A DNA stretch of 26,813 bases, from the NCBI GenBank assembly GCA_964604675.1, contig CAZSAT010000094.1, positions 1 to 26,813 on the forward strand. Direction: 5' to 3'. A program made the position numbers and the translations under genes. The first letter of the stretch is position 1, and each line of letters starts with the position of its first letter. A model generated the notes under the pieces. That model was given only the letters and a program-made list of their open reading frames with translations. It made no database searches and was not told the DNA's origin. Shown in pieces: positions 9,001 through 16,206 of the stretch. The DNA is from CAZSAT01 sp964604675 (GTDB lineage Bacteria; Myxococcota_A; UBA796; CAJQPC01).

Positions 9001-9268
9001 CGAGCTTCCCGTGGTCGGTGTGGATGGCGACGAGCTCCTCGTGGGACGGGCCGACCTCGTGGTGGAGTTGCCGGGCCGCCGGGCGGTCATCATCGACTTC
9101 AAGGCCGGCACGAAGGCGGCGACTGCGGCGTGGATTCCGGAGCTGACCACGTACGCGGGCCAGCTGGAGGGCTACCGGCGGGTGCTGGAGTCGGCCGGGT
9201 GGACGGTCGACGAGGTGGGCCTGGTGTACGTGCGCGGCGTGAGCTGGGCCCGGCTTCGTGTCTCGTGA
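6077..9268 (+). CDS. addA: AddA-like UvrD-family helicase with C-terminal nuclease
   Basis: The 1063-residue superfamily 1A helicase has Walker A APAGSGKTT (residues 13-21) and ITFTRKAAAELR (motif Ia). Walker B LLMVDELQDTNPGQ lies near 348-360, followed by GDGRQAIYRFR (motif III) and SNYRS (motif IV). Motif VI is LFYVALTRAKRS (about 782-793). The last 90 residues form the second PD-(D/E)XK nuclease: GRADLVVE (about 990) and IIDFKAGT (about 1005). This two-nuclease layout, with AddB upstream, identifies the AddAB complex rather than RecBCD. I chose GTG at 6077, which overlaps the addB stop and has GAGGAGGG 5 nt upstream. An ATG at 6038 would overlap addB by 43 bp and lacks such a site. At 1063 residues it is somewhat shorter than the usual AddA (about 1150-1250). 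It converges on the next gene with a 33-bp gap. Confidence 0.9.
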   Translation: MNPLDEQVRVVTAPAGSGKTTLLVQRYLRALHTSTADRIVAITFTRKAAAELRVRIADVLRAVVQPDSASPEMAQLYLAHAPPKQRALDALEALPAAPIGTVDAFIGDLLQEFLLHAGLPVTTGVAYLDGSSRGPGDASSAYRGAARAVLEELSPNARTLLAELTFGKAASDLAALAAWGVPDTCGLTELLDALGEAMRTSIASEPAWLAAKQDRWVSPALHQAVMAWIRAPYDRPPVGIFRWLARVSRDPRPLRAKVLDDTLRAVGLPSPGGAAAWAAWRGSQWQDDALLPRADAVREAFVTLAREVRDRALTEIARTAELDYDELLLAATTLCSSPPEALRERFDLLMVDELQDTNPGQLAFYEAFAAMRPGLSHFFVGDGRQAIYRFRHADPHGWQALVGRAKAAGTWAELQSNYRSSQRLVAAQRLLFTDLAEHEAGVEGLPTLAHGEDAALGALDEAVWSSPVAWVDAPLHDDASALGVAAFAQRVSARKPHLRGERSVVLTRSWAQAHKAARVLRAWGLRVQVAGDRTLLEGAVARDLGCWLGALVEPTADVALAGLLKHPAIGLTDRGLLWLRRGGGLGRILVPDVELAGLDADDTERARLAGALLREGRRSIGRRPTAQVLEAVVAELHWRPMIAAGPDGLRGVAELDLLLDHIRALEADRVDPGAVLEALQSGEAGTELPAVRMHADAGVVEVTTVFQAKGLEWDHVCIVGASALSGSAVQYGALVRTSRPRGVPMWGMKLDVEGGLHPSPSPVAVLQTALEGGEKRQEGLRLFYVALTRAKRSVTFALGKMVESGDCLTAAIREAMGKLPSELAHRVEPEQVEAREAPALERLPTGRDRPFEARWTDAPGWSVTQPSARRASAELLDAWRARGQVVLGDPAPGLPDPRGTYAEVSEATWGTLVHGWLEIWAFEGDPTLGAAERYLAQHAGVRDDELAAWLVELGRGLMGSLPGFADLVEAGVCHFELPVVGVDGDELLVGRADLVVELPGRRAVIIDFKAGTKAATAAWIPELTTYAGQLEGYRRVLESAGWTVDEVGLVYVRGVSWARLRVS

Positions 9269-9301
9269 GGAGGAGGTGGGCGACGTCCAGCGCGCCGGCA
9301 G

Positions 9302-10183
9302 CTACTGGAGCGTCTGCACCTCGAGCGTGCCCCTCACCTCGCCACCGTCGGGCAGGCTCATCGTCGCCCGGTACGTGGTGGTGGTGGGGTCGCCGACGAA
9401 GGGCTTGGCCAGGTCGCCCAACAGGCCGTACTGCTCAGCCGGCTTGTACTGGAAGAGCTGCTCCCCCGCCACGACCTGGGCGTCGCCCACGGCCAGGGTC
9501 ACGGGTGCCGTGGACAGCACCGTGAAGTCCGAGAGCGCGCTGGTGCCTCCGGTGCCCCAGGTCCAGCCCACGGCGGCGCCTCCGTCCGCGGGCATGCGGG
9601 CCTGGACCAGGAACACCGTGTCGCCGTAATAGCCGCGGAACCGGTACCAGCCGGTGGCGATCTTCGGCAGCATGGTGGTGGACCGTGTGTGGTCCAGGTA
9701 CCCCATGCCCGTGAGGGTCCGGCCGCTGGTGACCACGGTGGCCTCGGCCCATGGCACGAGCACCTCGCTCGTGTACCAGGTGCCGTCGCTCGCCACCACG
9801 CGACCGTCGGGCGCCTGGTGCGCGCGCGCCTCGCGGTCCAGGGTGAGGTCGAGCGTCACCGCATCGGTGACCGCGGTGAAGCGGGTCTGTCCGTCGGCCA
9901 CGCGCAACGAGCAGTCCGCCACGTCCACCTGTGTCTCGGTGGCCGTCCAGTCCGAGCCGGCCTTGTCGGCGCCGTTGACGCCAGCACCTCCCGCAGGCAC
10001 CCAGAGCGCGCGGCAGGCCGCGTTCCCGTCGCCGAAGCCGGCGTTCGTGAACAGGTACTGCACCAGGGCGTAGCTGCCGTCGGACAGGTCGGCGATGGCG
10101 GTCCAGGTCTCCGACCAGCTCTCCTCACCGGAGTTGTCCAGGGTCAGGGGTCCAGCGATTGCGGTCAGCAGGTACGCGAACAT
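9302..10183 (-). CDS. Lipocalin-like two-domain protein (Svf1/AttH/CrtC type)
   Basis: The 293-residue protein begins with a short hydrophobic signal (MFAYLLTAIAG), so it is probably exported. The N-terminal half has ETWTAIADLSDGSYALVQ followed by LFTNAGFGDG. The middle has TGMGYLDHTRSTTMLP (about 158-173) followed by WYRFRG and GD. These recall the GYHDHNW...WYWGR signature of the AttH / carotenoid 1,2-hydratase / Svf1 family, which fold as two lipocalin barrels. The usual Asn-Trp after DH is replaced by Thr-Arg, so a hydratase activity should not be assumed. Family membership is my recognition from pattern only. It converges with addA and diverges from the 10244 operon across 60 bp. A TAGAGC box lies exactly 6 nt before the ATG, a weak leaderless-type promoter. 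Confidence 0.6.
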   Translation of the reverse strand: MFAYLLTAIAGPLTLDNSGEESWSETWTAIADLSDGSYALVQYLFTNAGFGDGNAACRALWVPAGGAGVNGADKAGSDWTATETQVDVADCSLRVADGQTRFTAVTDAVTLDLTLDREARAHQAPDGRVVASDGTWYTSEVLVPWAEATVVTSGRTLTGMGYLDHTRSTTMLPKIATGWYRFRGYYGDTVFLVQARMPADGGAAVGWTWGTGGTSALSDFTVLSTAPVTLAVGDAQVVAGEQLFQYKPAEQYGLLGDLAKPFVGDPTTTTYRATMSLPDGGEVRGTLEVQTLQ

Positions 10184-10189
10184 GCCGGC

Positions 10190-10195
10190 GCTCTA
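10190..10195 (-). promoter_or_regulatory. Weak -10-like box, leaderless spacing
   Basis: On the minus strand TAGAGC is followed by six bases and then the ATG at 10183. TA sits exactly where the stronger leaderless promoters in this window have it, but the final T is missing, so this is tentative. Confidence 0.3.
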
Positions 10196-10219
10196 ACCGT
10201 CCGGGCAACGGCGGTGCGG

Positions 10220-10225
10220 TACCCT
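10220..10225 (+). promoter_or_regulatory. Predicted -10 box of the 10244 operon
   Basis: TACCCT lies 18 nt before the ATG, with AGGGAG as ribosome-binding site in the short leader. The surrounding CGGTACCCTC is identical to ten bases at 16192-16201, another predicted promoter. No clear -35 is visible. Confidence 0.45.
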
Positions 10226-10243
10226 CCGCGCAGGGAGACGTGG

Positions 10244-10882
10244 ATGCTGTTCGTCGCGACCGCTCTGGCGGCAGACCTCACCTTCGTGGTGACCAGCGAC
10301 ATGCAGACCGACGGCGACGAGTCGTCCATCAACTTCGACGTGTTTCCTCAGCTCGTCGAGGACATGAGCTCCCACGACCCCGACGTCGGCGTCTTTCCCG
10401 GGGACCTGGTCGGTGGTGCGAGCACGGTCTCGGACGCCCGCGAGGTGCGCTTCTACGTGGACGGCGTGCAGCATGGCGCGGCGCAGGACTACGCCCGCGC
10501 CCCCACGGGTGGCGGGCGCGGCATGGTCTACCTGGGCGCCGACACCGAGGGCAGCGGCAGCTACGAGCTGGCCGGGGCGCTCGATGAGGTCTGCGTGTTC
10601 GACCAGGTGTTGGACGCAAAGCAGGTGGGCGCCCTGGCCACGCGCACGGACTGTGCCGAGATCGTGCCCGAGCCCGAAGAGGACCCCGGCGACACCGACG
10701 CGGTGGAGGAGCTGCCCGACGACACCGGCGAGTCCGCGGGGGACGACACTTCGTCATCGGGCGGTGACGGCGGGGACGGCGGCGTGAGGGTCGACGGTGA
10801 GGGCACCTGTGGCTGCGGGGGCGCTTCGCCCGCTTCGCTCTTGTGGCTGGCTCCGCTGGTGCTGGCACGGCGCCGCACGTGA
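10244..10882 (+). CDS. Chimeric remnant: metallophosphatase N-terminus fused to LamG C-terminus, MYXO-CTERM-like tail
   Basis: The 212-residue protein starts with a signal peptide (MLFVATALAAD) and the first part of a calcineurin-like phosphoesterase: VVTSDMQTDGD and then PDVGVFPGDLVGGAST (to about residue 60). Instead of the remaining catalytic motifs (such as GNH(D/E)), it passes directly into the last third of a concanavalin/LamG domain: VRFYVDGVQHG, then YLGADTEGSGSYELAGALDEVCVFDQVLDAKQV. An acidic Asp/Glu/Thr/Gly linker follows. It ends with CGCGGASPASLLWLAPLVL plus ARRRT, like the MYXO-CTERM sorting signal (Cys pair, hydrophobic stretch, Arg). The reading frame is intact, so this looks like an in-frame internal deletion of a much larger protein, or a collapsed assembly. 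Catalysis is unlikely. Its stop overlaps the next start (GTGA). Confidence 0.75.
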   Translation: MLFVATALAADLTFVVTSDMQTDGDESSINFDVFPQLVEDMSSHDPDVGVFPGDLVGGASTVSDAREVRFYVDGVQHGAAQDYARAPTGGGRGMVYLGADTEGSGSYELAGALDEVCVFDQVLDAKQVGALATRTDCAEIVPEPEEDPGDTDAVEELPDDTGESAGDDTSSSGGDGGDGGVRVDGEGTCGCGGASPASLLWLAPLVLARRRT

Positions 10883-13083
10883 GCCTCGGCGTGCTCGGGC
10901 TCGTGTTGCTGGGGTCGGCGTGGGCCCAGGACCCGCTCCCCGAGGCGCAAGGGGAGCCGATCGCGGAGGAGCCCGTGGCCGCGGAGCCGGGTGCGCTGCC
11001 GGAGGAGGAGCCAGCTGCGGAACCACCGGTCGATGAGCGGAACGTCGAGGAGCCCGATCCCACCGGTCAGGAGTCCGACCCCGACCCCGACCCGGAACCC
11101 GCGGCTGCTCCGCTTCCGCTGCCGGCTCCCGTCCCCGACCCGTCGGCCGCCTGGCGCACGAACCCGCTCCCGGCGCCCGCTGCCCCACGTGTCCCCGAGA
11201 CCTTGCAGGAGACTCGCGCCTACGTCGAGCGCCTCGAAGGGGCCCTCGAGAGCACCGACCTCCGCATCGAGCGGCTGGCCGTGGAGCTCACGCGGGCCAC
11301 GGTGGACAGCGATCGGATCGCGGCGGAGCTCGAAGGTGCTCGAGCGCGTCTCGCCGAGCTCGAGGCCGCGCACGCAGCCGCGGAGGCCGAGGCCGCCGCG
11401 CGTGTAGCCTCCGGTGAGCCCGAGCCCGAGCCCGAGCCGCACCCAGCCTCGGACGAGCCGGTCGATGGCGTCACCACGTCCTACGACCAGCTGGGTGCGC
11501 TCACCGACCTCGCCGGCGACACGCTGAACGATCCCATGATGCGCATGCTCGCGCACGGCGGCTTCCTGGGTGCCCAGGTCGGCGCCGCCATCGGCTACAC
11601 GGCGGCCGGCGACGGCGACGCGGCGACCACTGCAGGCCTGGGTGGCGCTGTCACCCTCGGGCTGGCGGGCGCGCTGGCGGCCAACGAGATCGGACTCGGG
11701 GTGGACCGCGCCGTCGCCATGAACACCTCCGGTCTGGTGGCGGGTTGGACCGGCTACCAGGTGGGCCGCATCGCCGTGGTCGAGAGCCCCGTGGTGACGG
11801 AGCGCGTGCTGGCCTTCGGCGCCCTCGGCGGCCTGGCCGGCACCGCGGCGGGCTACCCGCTGGGAGATCTCGGCGTCGCCACCAGCACCTGGAACGGCGG
11901 CCTGCTGGGGGCCACGGCCGGCTGGACGATCGGCGCTGGCGCCTCCATGGCCCGTGGTGTGGAAGCCCGGCAGACCGACGCGGCCATCGAGCTGGGGGCC
12001 GGCTACGCGGTGGGCGGAGCGGCCTTCGCTGCGCACCACCTCGGCCATGAGCTGCCACCCGTGAGCCTCTCCCTGCTGAACATGGGGCAGGGCGCGTGGA
12101 TCGGGGCCTGGTCGCCCCTGATGTTCTCGGCCAACCCACCGGCCGGCCAGTCCGACGGCGGGGCCCTCATCGGGCTGGGCGCCGGCTACCTCGTCGCGAA
12201 CGCCACGGCGCCGCTGATGGAGGTGGACGCCAAGCTGCTCGGACTCCAGACCCTCGGCTTCGCCACCGGGACCGCGGTGGGGGCGGGCATCCCGCTCGCC
12301 ACCGGGCGCGAGAGCCACCCGCGCGCCCTCGTCATCCCGATGCTCGCGGGCGGCGTGCTGGGCCACGTAGGCGGCTCGCTCCTGGCGCCGACCTACCAGC
12401 TGCAGCAGCACGACGCCCTGCTGCTGCCGCTGCTCCAGGGGTGGGCGATCTACCAGGCCATCGGTTGGGGCATCTACGGCGCCGACCGCGGCTCGGGCTC
12501 GCAGGGCGCTGGCTTTGCGTTGACCGCGGCGGGCACCAGCACCGTCGCAGCGTGGACGGTGCCCGCGGTCATCGACCTGGCGCCCGCCCAGACCGTGCTG
12601 GCGTTCTCGGGCAGCCTCTGGGGGACCTGGTACGGCGCCTGGAGCGCCTACCTGCTCGACGTCCCCGATGGGCGGCGGCTCGCACCCACCCTCGTCGCGG
12701 GCAACGTGGGTCTGGTCGCTGCGGCACTCCCCGAGGCCTTCGGCTGGCGGCCCAGCTGGTCGCAGGTCGGCGTGATCAACGGTGGCGGCGCCCTCGGCGC
12801 TGGCCTCGGCGCCCTCGTGGGCGTGCTCGCGTCGCCCGACGCTTCCACCATCGGCACGGCGAGCCTGATCGGCACCACGGCCGGCCTGGTCGGTGGCGGG
12901 CTGGCCGCCCGTGGCCTGGACGACGGCGCGGCCGCCAGCGCGGTCGACCTGGTGCTCCCGCAGCCGGCTTGGACCGCCCGCCTGCCCTTCCGTGCAAGCT
13001 TCTCCGCGGTTCCTTGGACCGATGACGAGGGGGGCACCGGCGCCCTGGTGCAAGCGCAGCTGCACGAGCGGAGGTCGCGATGA
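10879..13083 (+). CDS. Large secreted/membrane protein, Gly/Ala-rich repeats (paralogue A)
   Basis: I do not recognise the family. The 734-residue protein starts at GTG 10879, overlapping the previous stop, and has a signal peptide (VSLGVLGLVLLGSAWAQ). An acidic, proline-rich region follows to about residue 95, then a coiled coil (about 105-175: LQETRAYVERLEGALEST and onward). A short EPEPEPEP linker comes next. The remaining 530 residues are built from alternating hydrophobic Gly/Ala segments with recurrent patterns such as GLVAGWTGYQVG, GATAGWTIGAG and GQGAWIGAWSPLMF. The C-terminus (FRASFSAVPWTDDEGGTGA) resembles a final beta strand. The downstream gene encodes a clear paralogue of this 530-residue part, without the acidic region and coiled coil. 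An envelope location is likely; whether the Gly-rich segments span the membrane or form repeat layers cannot be decided here. Confidence 0.8.
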   Translation: MSLGVLGLVLLGSAWAQDPLPEAQGEPIAEEPVAAEPGALPEEEPAAEPPVDERNVEEPDPTGQESDPDPDPEPAAAPLPLPAPVPDPSAAWRTNPLPAPAAPRVPETLQETRAYVERLEGALESTDLRIERLAVELTRATVDSDRIAAELEGARARLAELEAAHAAAEAEAAARVASGEPEPEPEPHPASDEPVDGVTTSYDQLGALTDLAGDTLNDPMMRMLAHGGFLGAQVGAAIGYTAAGDGDAATTAGLGGAVTLGLAGALAANEIGLGVDRAVAMNTSGLVAGWTGYQVGRIAVVESPVVTERVLAFGALGGLAGTAAGYPLGDLGVATSTWNGGLLGATAGWTIGAGASMARGVEARQTDAAIELGAGYAVGGAAFAAHHLGHELPPVSLSLLNMGQGAWIGAWSPLMFSANPPAGQSDGGALIGLGAGYLVANATAPLMEVDAKLLGLQTLGFATGTAVGAGIPLATGRESHPRALVIPMLAGGVLGHVGGSLLAPTYQLQQHDALLLPLLQGWAIYQAIGWGIYGADRGSGSQGAGFALTAAGTSTVAAWTVPAVIDLAPAQTVLAFSGSLWGTWYGAWSAYLLDVPDGRRLAPTLVAGNVGLVAAALPEAFGWRPSWSQVGVINGGGALGAGLGALVGVLASPDASTIGTASLIGTTAGLVGGGLAARGLDDGAAASAVDLVLPQPAWTARLPFRASFSAVPWTDDEGGTGALVQAQLHERRSR

Positions 13084-14693
13084 TCCTGCTGCTCTCCACG
13101 GCGCTCGCGCAAGAACTCCCCCTGGACGACCTGGATGCTCCGGAGGCCCCGGCGCCCTTGGACGGTCGTCCGCTCCTGCTGGCCTATGGGGTGGCTGCCG
13201 GTGGCCTCCAGGCCGGGTCGCTGGGGTACGTGTTCAACCAGGAGGTGGGCGCTGGTCCTGTGATGCTGGGTGGCCTGGGAGGCGGCCTGCTCACCGCCAG
13301 GCTCACCGCGGAGCGCTCCACCACCCTCGACCAGGCCATGGTCATCAGCACGGCGGGGCTGCTGGGCGCCTGGACCGGCTACGAAGCCGGGCTGGCCATC
13401 ATCCCCCCTGGCGCCGAGCGGGAACACGCACGCATCGCCGCTGCCGGCCAGCTGGGCAACCTGGCCGGTACCGGCCTCGGCCTCCTGATCCAGAACGTGG
13501 ACCTGCCGGCCTCGACCACGGGCGACATGGTGCTCGCGGGCACCGCGGGCTGGCAGCTCGGAGCCGGCATCGGCGATCTGGCCGGCCTCACCACGCCGGA
13601 CACCCGGCAAGCGCGCGCGGGCCTCCAGCTGGGGACCGGCTACGGCCTGGCCGCGGCCGACCTCGCGCTTCACCAGGCCGGGATGGCGCCGCCGGCGCCC
13701 AGCACGCTGTTCGTCACCACGGCGCAGGGGGCCTGGATCGGCGGCTGGACGCCGCGCCTGTTCCTCGAGACGGTGGAGGAGCGGCACACCCGTGGCGGCG
13801 TGCGCGTCGGTGCTGCAGCCGGCTACGCGGGCTCCGTCGCGCTGTCGCAGCGAGACGTCGAGCCGGTCCGCGACCTCTACAGCCTGACGTGGTTCAGCGT
13901 CGGCTCGCTGCTCGGAAGCGGTCTGGGGGGCGTCGCGTCCCCGAGCGGGACCCCATCGCAGTGGGTCGGCCCGATGCTGGGCGCTGGCGTGGCCGGCCAC
14001 CTCGTCGGCGAGCTGACCTGGGACCAGGTCCACGTCACGGGCGAGGAGGGCGCGGGCATCGTGCTGCTCAGCGGTTGGGCCCTCGCTCAGAGCGCTGGCT
14101 GGGGTGGCTGGTACAGGGGTGAAGAGCAGTTCGGCGGTGCGCTGGCGCTGGCGGTGGCGGGTGGGCACGAGGCGGTGGCGCTCGCCGTTCCGGCCTACGG
14201 CGAGCTCCCGGCCGACGAGATGGCCGTGGCGCTCAGCCTCGGGCTCTGGAGTGGCTGGTTGGGTGGCTTTGCTGCCTCCCTGGTGCCCGAACAGGCCCTC
14301 GAGCCCCCCACGCTCATCGCGGCGGACGTGGGCCTCGCGGCCGGCCTGGTCGCCTCGCAGGCGGGTTGGGATCCGGGCTGGGCCCAGGTGGCCGCGGTCA
14401 ACGGGCTGGCGGCCACGGGCGCCACCATTGGTTCTCTGGTCGGCATCGCGGTCGACGGCACGGAGCACAGCCTGCGGGTGGGCAACGTGGCGGGCACCGC
14501 GGCCGGCTTGACCGCCGGCGTGGCCGTGGCGGCGATGCTGCCCCAAGCCTCGCCACGTTCGGCGTCACTGGCTCCGCGGCTCCCTCGCGTCCAACGCCTC
14601 GGCGTGCGCTTCGCCTTCACGGCGACGCCCTGGACCGGGGAGGACGGGAGCCAGGGCGCCTACCTGGCGCTCTCCGGCTACGAGGGGGACTGA
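13080..14693 (+). CDS. Large secreted/membrane protein, Gly/Ala-rich repeats (paralogue B)
   Basis: This 537-residue protein is paralogous to the upstream gene product. Its ATG overlaps the upstream stop (ATGA), so the two are translationally coupled. The signal peptide is MILLLSTALAQ. Collinear matches with paralogue A include GAWTGYEAG / GWTGYQVG, LQLGTGYGLAAADLALHQAG / ELGAGYAVGGAAFAAHHLG, and AQGAWIGGWTPRLF / GQGAWIGAWSPLMF. Further on are GWDPGWAQVAAVNG / GWRPSWSQVGVING, and C-terminal FAFTATPWTGEDGSQGA / FRASFSAVPWTDDEGGTGA. It lacks the acidic and coiled-coil N-terminal region. The shared order over some 500 residues indicates a tandem duplication followed by divergence. Function unknown; coupling suggests the two products act together, perhaps as a hetero-oligomer in the envelope. 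Confidence 0.8.
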   Translation: MILLLSTALAQELPLDDLDAPEAPAPLDGRPLLLAYGVAAGGLQAGSLGYVFNQEVGAGPVMLGGLGGGLLTARLTAERSTTLDQAMVISTAGLLGAWTGYEAGLAIIPPGAEREHARIAAAGQLGNLAGTGLGLLIQNVDLPASTTGDMVLAGTAGWQLGAGIGDLAGLTTPDTRQARAGLQLGTGYGLAAADLALHQAGMAPPAPSTLFVTTAQGAWIGGWTPRLFLETVEERHTRGGVRVGAAAGYAGSVALSQRDVEPVRDLYSLTWFSVGSLLGSGLGGVASPSGTPSQWVGPMLGAGVAGHLVGELTWDQVHVTGEEGAGIVLLSGWALAQSAGWGGWYRGEEQFGGALALAVAGGHEAVALAVPAYGELPADEMAVALSLGLWSGWLGGFAASLVPEQALEPPTLIAADVGLAAGLVASQAGWDPGWAQVAAVNGLAATGATIGSLVGIAVDGTEHSLRVGNVAGTAAGLTAGVAVAAMLPQASPRSASLAPRLPRVQRLGVRFAFTATPWTGEDGSQGAYLALSGYEGD

Positions 14694-14696
14694 GCG

Positions 14697-15683
14697 GTGC
14701 GCGCCGCCCGGTTCCATCGCTACGGTCCTCCGGACGTCCTCACCGTCGAGGACGCGCCGGCCCCGACCCTGCGGCCCAACGACCTGCTCGTCGACGTGCA
14801 CGCCGCTTCGGTGAACCCGGTGGACTGCAAGATCCGCGCGGGGGGGCTGCGGGGCCCCGTTCGCCTGGCGTTGCCCTGGATCACCGGCCTCGACGTGTCG
14901 GGCACGGTGGCGGCGGTGGGACCCGAGGTCACGGGCTTCGCGGTCGGCGACGCAGTCTACGCGTCCCCGGGAGTCGACCGGCCCGGCACCTGCGCCGAGC
15001 AGGTCGCCCTCGACGCCTCGCAGGTCGCCCACAAGCCGGAGAGCCTCTCCCACGAGGAGGCGGCCACCCTGCCGCTCGTGGGCCTCACGGCGTGGAGCTG
15101 CCTCGACGGCATCCGGCCCGGTCAGCGCGTGCTCGTCCAGGCGGGCTCCGGGGGTGTGGGGACCTTCGCGATCCAGCTCGCGAAGCAGCGCGGCGCGCAC
15201 GTGATCACCACCTGTTCTCCGCGGAACCACCAGCTCGTGCGGGACCTCGGCGCCCACGAGGTCATCGACTACCGCACGCAGCGCTTCGACGACCTCCACG
15301 ACGACCTCGACCTGGTGCTCGACGCGCTCGGAGGCGACGAGCGCGACGCCGCCATCCGCGCGTGCCGGCGCGGCGGCGCGGTGGCCTGCATCGTGAGCGG
15401 GCTCCCGGGCTTCACCGAGCGCTACGGACCTCACCTGGCGGTCCTGGCGGTGGCCGGGTCGACGGTGCGCTTCTTCGTCAAGAGCCTCCTCGCCGGGGTC
15501 AAGCCGAAGATGGTGTTGCGCGAAGCCAACGGGAAGCAGCTCAGCGCGATCACCACGCTGGTGGACGCCGGCGACGTCCGGCCGGTGGTCGACCAGGTGT
15601 TCGCCCTCGAGGACATCGCGGCCGCGCACGCCCACGTCGAGACCGGTCGCGCCCGCGGCAAGGTGGCCATCGCCCTTCGATAG
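14697..15683 (+). CDS. NAD(P)H:quinone oxidoreductase-like MDR family enzyme
   Basis: The 328-residue medium-chain dehydrogenase/reductase has an N-terminal GroES-like domain (FHRYGPPDVLTVEDAP and ASVNPVDCKIRAGG, GLDVSGTVAAVG). The Rossmann domain follows, with the NADPH-binding loop VLVQAGSGGVGTFAIQLAK at about residues 142-160. The EVIDYRTQRF segment is typical of the quinone oxidoreductase branch. Zinc ligands of true alcohol dehydrogenases are not evident, consistent with a zinc-free quinone/enone reductase; the substrate cannot be told. The GTG start lies 3 nt after the previous stop and matches the family N-terminus (VRAARFHRYG). It is probably transcribed with the upstream genes. Its TAG stop directly abuts the stop of the convergent gene at 15684. 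Confidence 0.9.
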   Translation: MRAARFHRYGPPDVLTVEDAPAPTLRPNDLLVDVHAASVNPVDCKIRAGGLRGPVRLALPWITGLDVSGTVAAVGPEVTGFAVGDAVYASPGVDRPGTCAEQVALDASQVAHKPESLSHEEAATLPLVGLTAWSCLDGIRPGQRVLVQAGSGGVGTFAIQLAKQRGAHVITTCSPRNHQLVRDLGAHEVIDYRTQRFDDLHDDLDLVLDALGGDERDAAIRACRRGGAVACIVSGLPGFTERYGPHLAVLAVAGSTVRFFVKSLLAGVKPKMVLREANGKQLSAITTLVDAGDVRPVVDQVFALEDIAAAHAHVETGRARGKVAIALR

Positions 15684-16184
15684 CTACCGCTTCGCCCGGC
15701 GGTCGACCGACTCCAACAGCTCCGCCATCGTGCCGCCATACGCTGAGGTCAGCATGGAGGCCGGCGCCCAGCCGGGCAGCTCGGAGGTGGACGTGATGGT
15801 GAGGGTGGCCCCCAGCTCGTCGGGGGTGATGAGGTAGCCACCCACCGTGGCGCTCATGCCGGCCGCCCTTTCGGGGTCGGGGAAGAAGTCGCAGGTCCAC
15901 GTGGTGCGGTCGCATACATACAGGGTGTAGGTGGAGGCGGAGAAGGGGCCGAGGCCCGCGGTGTAGTGCGCCCCGAGGCGCCCCTGCGCGTCGCGGTAGC
16001 TCACCACCTCGTCCACATGCGACAGCTCCACGCGCGCGTCCAGGTCGAGCAGCGCATCGACGATGGCGTCGGGGGTGGCGTCGATGTGCAGGCTCACCGT
16101 GGTGACGATGTCGCCGTCGACCACCTTCGCGTCGATCGCGGGGCCGGCGAGCACGGCGGGGAGGAGCGGGGCGATCGCGTGCAT
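15684..16184 (-). CDS. Exported SRPBCC/START-like protein
   Basis: The 166-residue protein starts with a signal-like segment (MHAIAPLLPAVLAGPAIDA). The body reads VVTTVSLHIDATPDAIVDALLD, then VDEVVSYRDAQGRLGAHYTAG, a CDRTTWTCDFFPDP loop with two cysteines (possible disulphide) and ATLTITSTSELPGWAPASML. This order (strand, helix, strands, long C-terminal helix) is that of the polyketide-cyclase/START-like (SRPBCC) fold that binds hydrophobic ligands. The assignment rests on pattern only. It diverges from the next gene over just 22 bp. A TACCGT box lies exactly 6 nt before the ATG and there is no Shine-Dalgarno, so its mRNA is probably leaderless. Confidence 0.65.
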   Translation of the reverse strand: MHAIAPLLPAVLAGPAIDAKVVDGDIVTTVSLHIDATPDAIVDALLDLDARVELSHVDEVVSYRDAQGRLGAHYTAGLGPFSASTYTLYVCDRTTWTCDFFPDPERAAGMSATVGGYLITPDELGATLTITSTSELPGWAPASMLTSAYGGTMAELLESVDRRAKR

Positions 16185-16190
16185 GAGGAC

Positions 16191-16196
16191 ACGGTA
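16191..16196 (-). promoter_or_regulatory. Predicted -10 box, leaderless mRNA (minus)
   Basis: Reading leftward, TACCGT is followed by six bases (GTCCTC) and the ATG at 16184. It overlaps the rightward -10 box at 16195-16200 through the shared GGTACC palindrome. No recognisable -35 is seen. Confidence 0.5.
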
Positions 16197-16200
16197 CCCT
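16195..16200 (+). promoter_or_regulatory. Predicted -10 box, leaderless mRNA (plus)
   Basis: TACCCT is followed by six bases (CTCCCG) and the ATG at 16207. No ribosome-binding site fits between. Transcription would begin at or next to the A of the start codon. Confidence 0.5.
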
Positions 16201-16206
16201 CTCCCG

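Noticed and set aside
1..9268. Phage-defence island (AAA+ ATPase, WYL regulator, helicase-nuclease)
   Set aside because: The helicase-nuclease genes are ordinary AddAB with both nucleases, a core repair complex, and no defence effector or mobile gene is visible. Regulation by WYL is kept as a finding instead.
10561..14546. Two long minus-strand frames (834 and 632 codons)
   Set aside because: Antisense to the tandem paralogues, which have signal peptides, overlapping start/stop codons and collinear conservation with each other. The antisense frames show none of these.
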